Positions 60,501 through 64,000 of a stretch of 64,000 bases of DNA are shown here, one piece after another. The stretch lies in assembly GCF_047495875.1 (NCBI RefSeq), contig NC_092460.1, forward strand, positions 37,858,054 to 37,922,053, read 5' to 3'. The notes beneath the pieces are model-generated. The model had not been told where the DNA came from, ran no database searches, and saw only the letters and a program-made list of their open reading frames with translations. The stretch is from Pithys albifrons albifrons (taxonomy: Eukaryota > Chordata > Aves > Passeriformes > Thamnophilidae). Each line of letters begins with the position of its first letter. Within the stretch, counting starts at the first letter, position 1. The translations under genes and the position numbers were made by a program.

Positions 60501-63500
60501 GAAGAACGTGGTGCAGGACATGAGCTGGGATTAAGCAACAAATATGGGCATAAGTGGAATAACTGTAGTGAGAGACAGGCTGGTTCTCTGTCTCAGCTGT
60601 GACCTTGACATTTCAGGTAACAACAGGCTTTTCTTTCAGTGCTGGAGTCATTCTCTTGTTCCATGGTTTAGTTGCATCCCAGATTGTCTGATATTTATTA
60701 AGGATTCCATAATCAGATGTTTGCAGTTTGACAGAAGCAGCTGACACTGGTTTAGAAGGCAGCATGTTGTAATATTTCCTCCACAGGGCCAGTGAGGAGA
60801 AACTTTGGTCAGGATTTTACTTGTTAAAATTTTGCTTTGACATAGTTGAGAGAGGTAGGAAATTTCTCCTGTGACTTTTTATTACAAATGACATAATCAT
60901 GAGAACAGCATCTTTTGTGTCTTGAGAATCTGGCTGCCCCTGCTCCTCATTCCCCACTTGAAATCTTAACTTACCATGAGTGACATTAAACAAATACTTC
61001 AGCAGCTGCAAACTGTCAGGAGAGGTGTGGACCACTATCCCCATGGCAAGGGTATTAAAAAGAGTCCAAGTTGCCTGAAAGCCAATTTTCTGAATGAACC
61101 TTGAAGAAAATGAGGTTAAGGTTCAGGTAGCCTTCAGAAGTTTACAGTGGTAAAGAAGATACTGCATCAGTGCAAGTAAAATTCAACTGAAGAAATAACA
61201 TCTGGTTTGTTTGTTTATTTTTTCCTGTAAGGTTTCCTCCCTGCCCCCCAGCTTCAAAGGTCTTTGAATAAGGAGTTGTATTTCTGAACTCTAGCTGAAT
61301 GACAGCAGTGAAACAGTGTGTGACACCTACAGTTTGTGCAATCATCCTTAACATGCTCTTATATCGCAGGGAATAATCAGATATGGATTTTTTTTTTATA
61401 TAGACCTGAAGTTTTCTGAAGAATGAATTGGTATTTTGGCCAGTTGTGTAGATGCATCAGAGCATCATAACCTCAAGTGTAGTGCAAGTGCAGAGAGCAT
61501 CCATGTGGCCTTACCTCTTCTGCTCTGGAGGCACAGTCAGGCCCTGCTCCTCAGCCATCAAGGATTTTGTATCTAAATGACATGGGCAGCTACTGCCTTG
61601 TGTGTATGTTTAGAAATGAGTGTTCTAAGGATTTACTGTTGGCCTAGATTTGGTGTCTTGTGTGTGTAAGTGAACATAGCTTTTTTTCCTTCCGAAATTT
61701 ATAGGTAGAAAAAGATACAAATTAAAAAAACAGTCATGTGGGTGATAATGTTCTTTTAATGATACAAATTGCCCTGTAAGTCTTTGTCAGGGAATAAAGC
61801 ACTTGTGCCTGGGATTATGCTCATTGCTGTACAAATTGGCTGGCAGAAGTTTGGAAATAATTTGTGGATATGAGGAACATAGATATGTTAAACTTTTATA
61901 TAATATGTGAAAATGCAAATTGTATCAATCGTGCTAGATTTTTTAGAGTTGCAGAGTGTGGCGTGGGGGTTTTGTTTTTGTTTTTGAATAGTGGTGTAGA
62001 TTGCATGCCTTAAATAGCATCCTTTAGTAGGAAAAAAGACCCCATTGAGAGATTGACCACTAAAGATTTGTCCTTGCTGCTCTGGCAGTATACCTGATAA
62101 TTCCAGTTTTCCCACTCTTCCCTTTCCTGTTTGTGTGCACATCCCTACATCTACTAGAGTGTTGCTTTCTTGAGCTTAAGTGGTTGAAACTCCTTGTTGC
62201 CAAAGCTGAAGTTACAAAAATAGTATAGTGTAAGCCATCCGAGTTACATTAACTTTGCAGCTGCTGATGTAGCTAATCAGATGCCTCTGCTTAACTTGAG
62301 GGTCACTTTTTCTTGGGTTTAGGCCTCCAGTGGCTTCAGGTGAGCTCCTGGACTTTGCTCTGGAGCAGATAAAGAGCTCTCATGCATTCTCTTTCGCCGA
62401 GTCTACTTTGGGATTGTAACTCCTGATGACAGGGTGGTAAGGATAAGGACCAGGAGTTAAATCCCTGCAGTTGTTTATTAAACCTTGAGCTTTGACTAGA
62501 TAGGAGTTTATGGTCCACTGTAAATTGAAAGGAAGGTATTACAACTCACTCCCATTAACTAACGCAGGTGTAAAATTTACTAGCCAACATTGGCTTCAGG
62601 GTGATCACTTCGGGTGATTTTCCTGGGCTGACACACCACTTTTGAGACCAGTGGTATTTTGTATGTTTGGTGCAGTATTTGTTCTCATGCATGTTGAAAT
62701 AAATTAGTTTGAACAGGGCAAAAGAACTTGTAGATGACCCCTTGCATAGCAATGAGTTGTATTACAAGATTAGTGTTGTGTGTCTATAAAGTATGGAGGT
62801 GGTTTTATCTCAGTAATGTTTCAGATGCAGCTGGAGTTGCTGATCAAAAGAAATCTTCCAATTTTGGTTTAATCAGAAGGACTAATTTTGCTAGGGTGCC
62901 AGGGTGGAAAAAAAATGGTTTTCTTTTAGAAAATAAAGATTGCCACCTTCATTGTATTAATAGGTACCTGTAGGTATTCTGAGTAGTGAAAACTGTCTCA
63001 AGCTCTCTAGGACTTGATAAGGTATTTGGATTTGCAGTTTTGTCTTAAATCTGCATACCTAGTGCCCTTAGAATTTTTGTTTCCATAGAGGTTAGGAAAG
63101 AAACCCACAACTTTTAACAAAAGATGTTTATGCTTTTTCTGACTTTCACAGCTCTTATAGTTAAACCTTGAAGGTAAGAGCCTTTGCTGCTTCTACAAAC
63201 CAGGAGCTTGTGGTATTTCCTCTCACTTGCTCCCATGGGTGTGTTGTGTTTCCTTCCCATCCTCATCAGTGAGATCTGATTCTTTTTCATGTTCTCTGCT
63301 GTATCTGACTGCCACCGTTTCCCATTTTCCTGTTCTCCAATGCACTAGAAAATTCGTGCTGCTGTATTCTCACCTGTCTCTTGGTAACAGGGTTGCTCAT
63401 TCTCTCTCTGAACTGGGAGCTTTGTGTGCCTCTGATACTAAATTCTGAGGCGTCAGGGGTGATACATGCATCTCCCAACAGGGTTAATACATTTGTTTTT

Positions 63501-64000
63501 CATCAGTTCTGTAATTACAGAGTTAGCTATGGCACTGGGGTATTACTGTGCTACAAGGTATCACAGACTATGTGACCAGCCACCTATTATAAGTAATAGG
63601 AGCAGGTAGTTCTGCTTATTAAAGATACCAGTATCTGTTTTCCGTGTTTGCAGTTTTAGGTGTTCAGCAAAACCTGTAGTTCCCTGTGTCAGTAGGAATG
63701 CACATGCTTGCTCACAGTTTAAGGTTAGTTCATGCAGCATCAAATACTAAGGTCTTGTGTTTATTTTTGCACACTTGCAGATTAATATGGGTTCCAGCAC
63801 AGGTTCCTGATTAATACCATAAACCTTCATGTTAAGATTAAAGTTGCAATGGAGATATGTAATGAGACGCATATATAGTGTAAGTATATGTGGATACCTG
63901 TGTGCACATGTTGAAAGATAGCAGAACTTTGTTTGACAGCCTGTCCACTCTTTCACCTACATCAACTAAGCAAAAAAAAAAAGTTTCACATTTCCATCCA
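54569..64000. other. probable intron or intergenic DNA, no supported features
   Basis: I read this through for splice-bounded frames, CR1 octamers, LTR ends and RNA genes, and found nothing firm. A (TG)n-like run lies near 57100. Open frames up to 146 codons (59182-59622 on the minus strand and its plus-strand shadow) lack splice context and family motifs. Confidence 0.35.

Noticed and set aside
1..64000. CRISPR arrays, bacterial operons, tRNA or rRNA genes
   Set aside because: The repeats here are long satellite-like units or retroelements in vertebrate DNA. I saw no direct-repeat/spacer pattern and no tRNA or rRNA signature.

Overview
The window looks like euchromatic nuclear DNA from a bird, probably a songbird. 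It carries CR1 LINEs with the avian 3' ends (tandem ATTCTATG-type octamers) of several ages. It also has solo LTRs starting TGTCCTAGTTCAGC or TGTGGTAGTTTGGCC on their own strand, a style common in passerine endogenous retroviruses. Worn MIR-like SINEs are present, together with two CpG-rich promoter islands in otherwise AT-rich DNA. The songbird assignment rests on repeat style only.

Layout. 1-5 kb: a small CpG-rich promoter near 1.8-2.2 kb holds two ISRE-like sites and a strong minus-strand splice donor. To its right lie two likely coding exons on the minus strand (3454-3553 and 4802-4844) whose reading phases fit each other. 5.05-8.88 kb: a 5'-truncated but strikingly well-preserved CR1, in which both ORFs keep a single frame and are broken only by isolated stop codons. 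9-10.9 kb: two LTRs. 11-19 kb: an unclassified, satellite-like region of three related modules. About four units of one module point right and are followed directly by about fifteen units pointing left, giving a large imperfect palindrome. 19-31 kb: mostly unique or decayed sequence with a solo LTR, older CR1s, a MIR relic and one weak candidate terminal exon.

31.6-33.2 kb is a strong CpG island with a TATA-like motif, an ISRE-like site and a plus-strand first exon whose donor is at 32782. I could not name the gene. 33.2-64 kb looks like a long first intron or intergenic DNA: I found no convincing exon there, only CR1 and MIR relics and LTRs.

No complete protein-coding host gene lies in the window. 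The host content I can support is exon fragments and promoters. Most longer open frames are chance, or belong to CR1 or to the tandem array. The best candidates for something undescribed are the inverted multi-module array at 11-19 kb and a 109-bp segment present twice (30799 and 34292) with one mismatch, one copy lying inside an old CR1.
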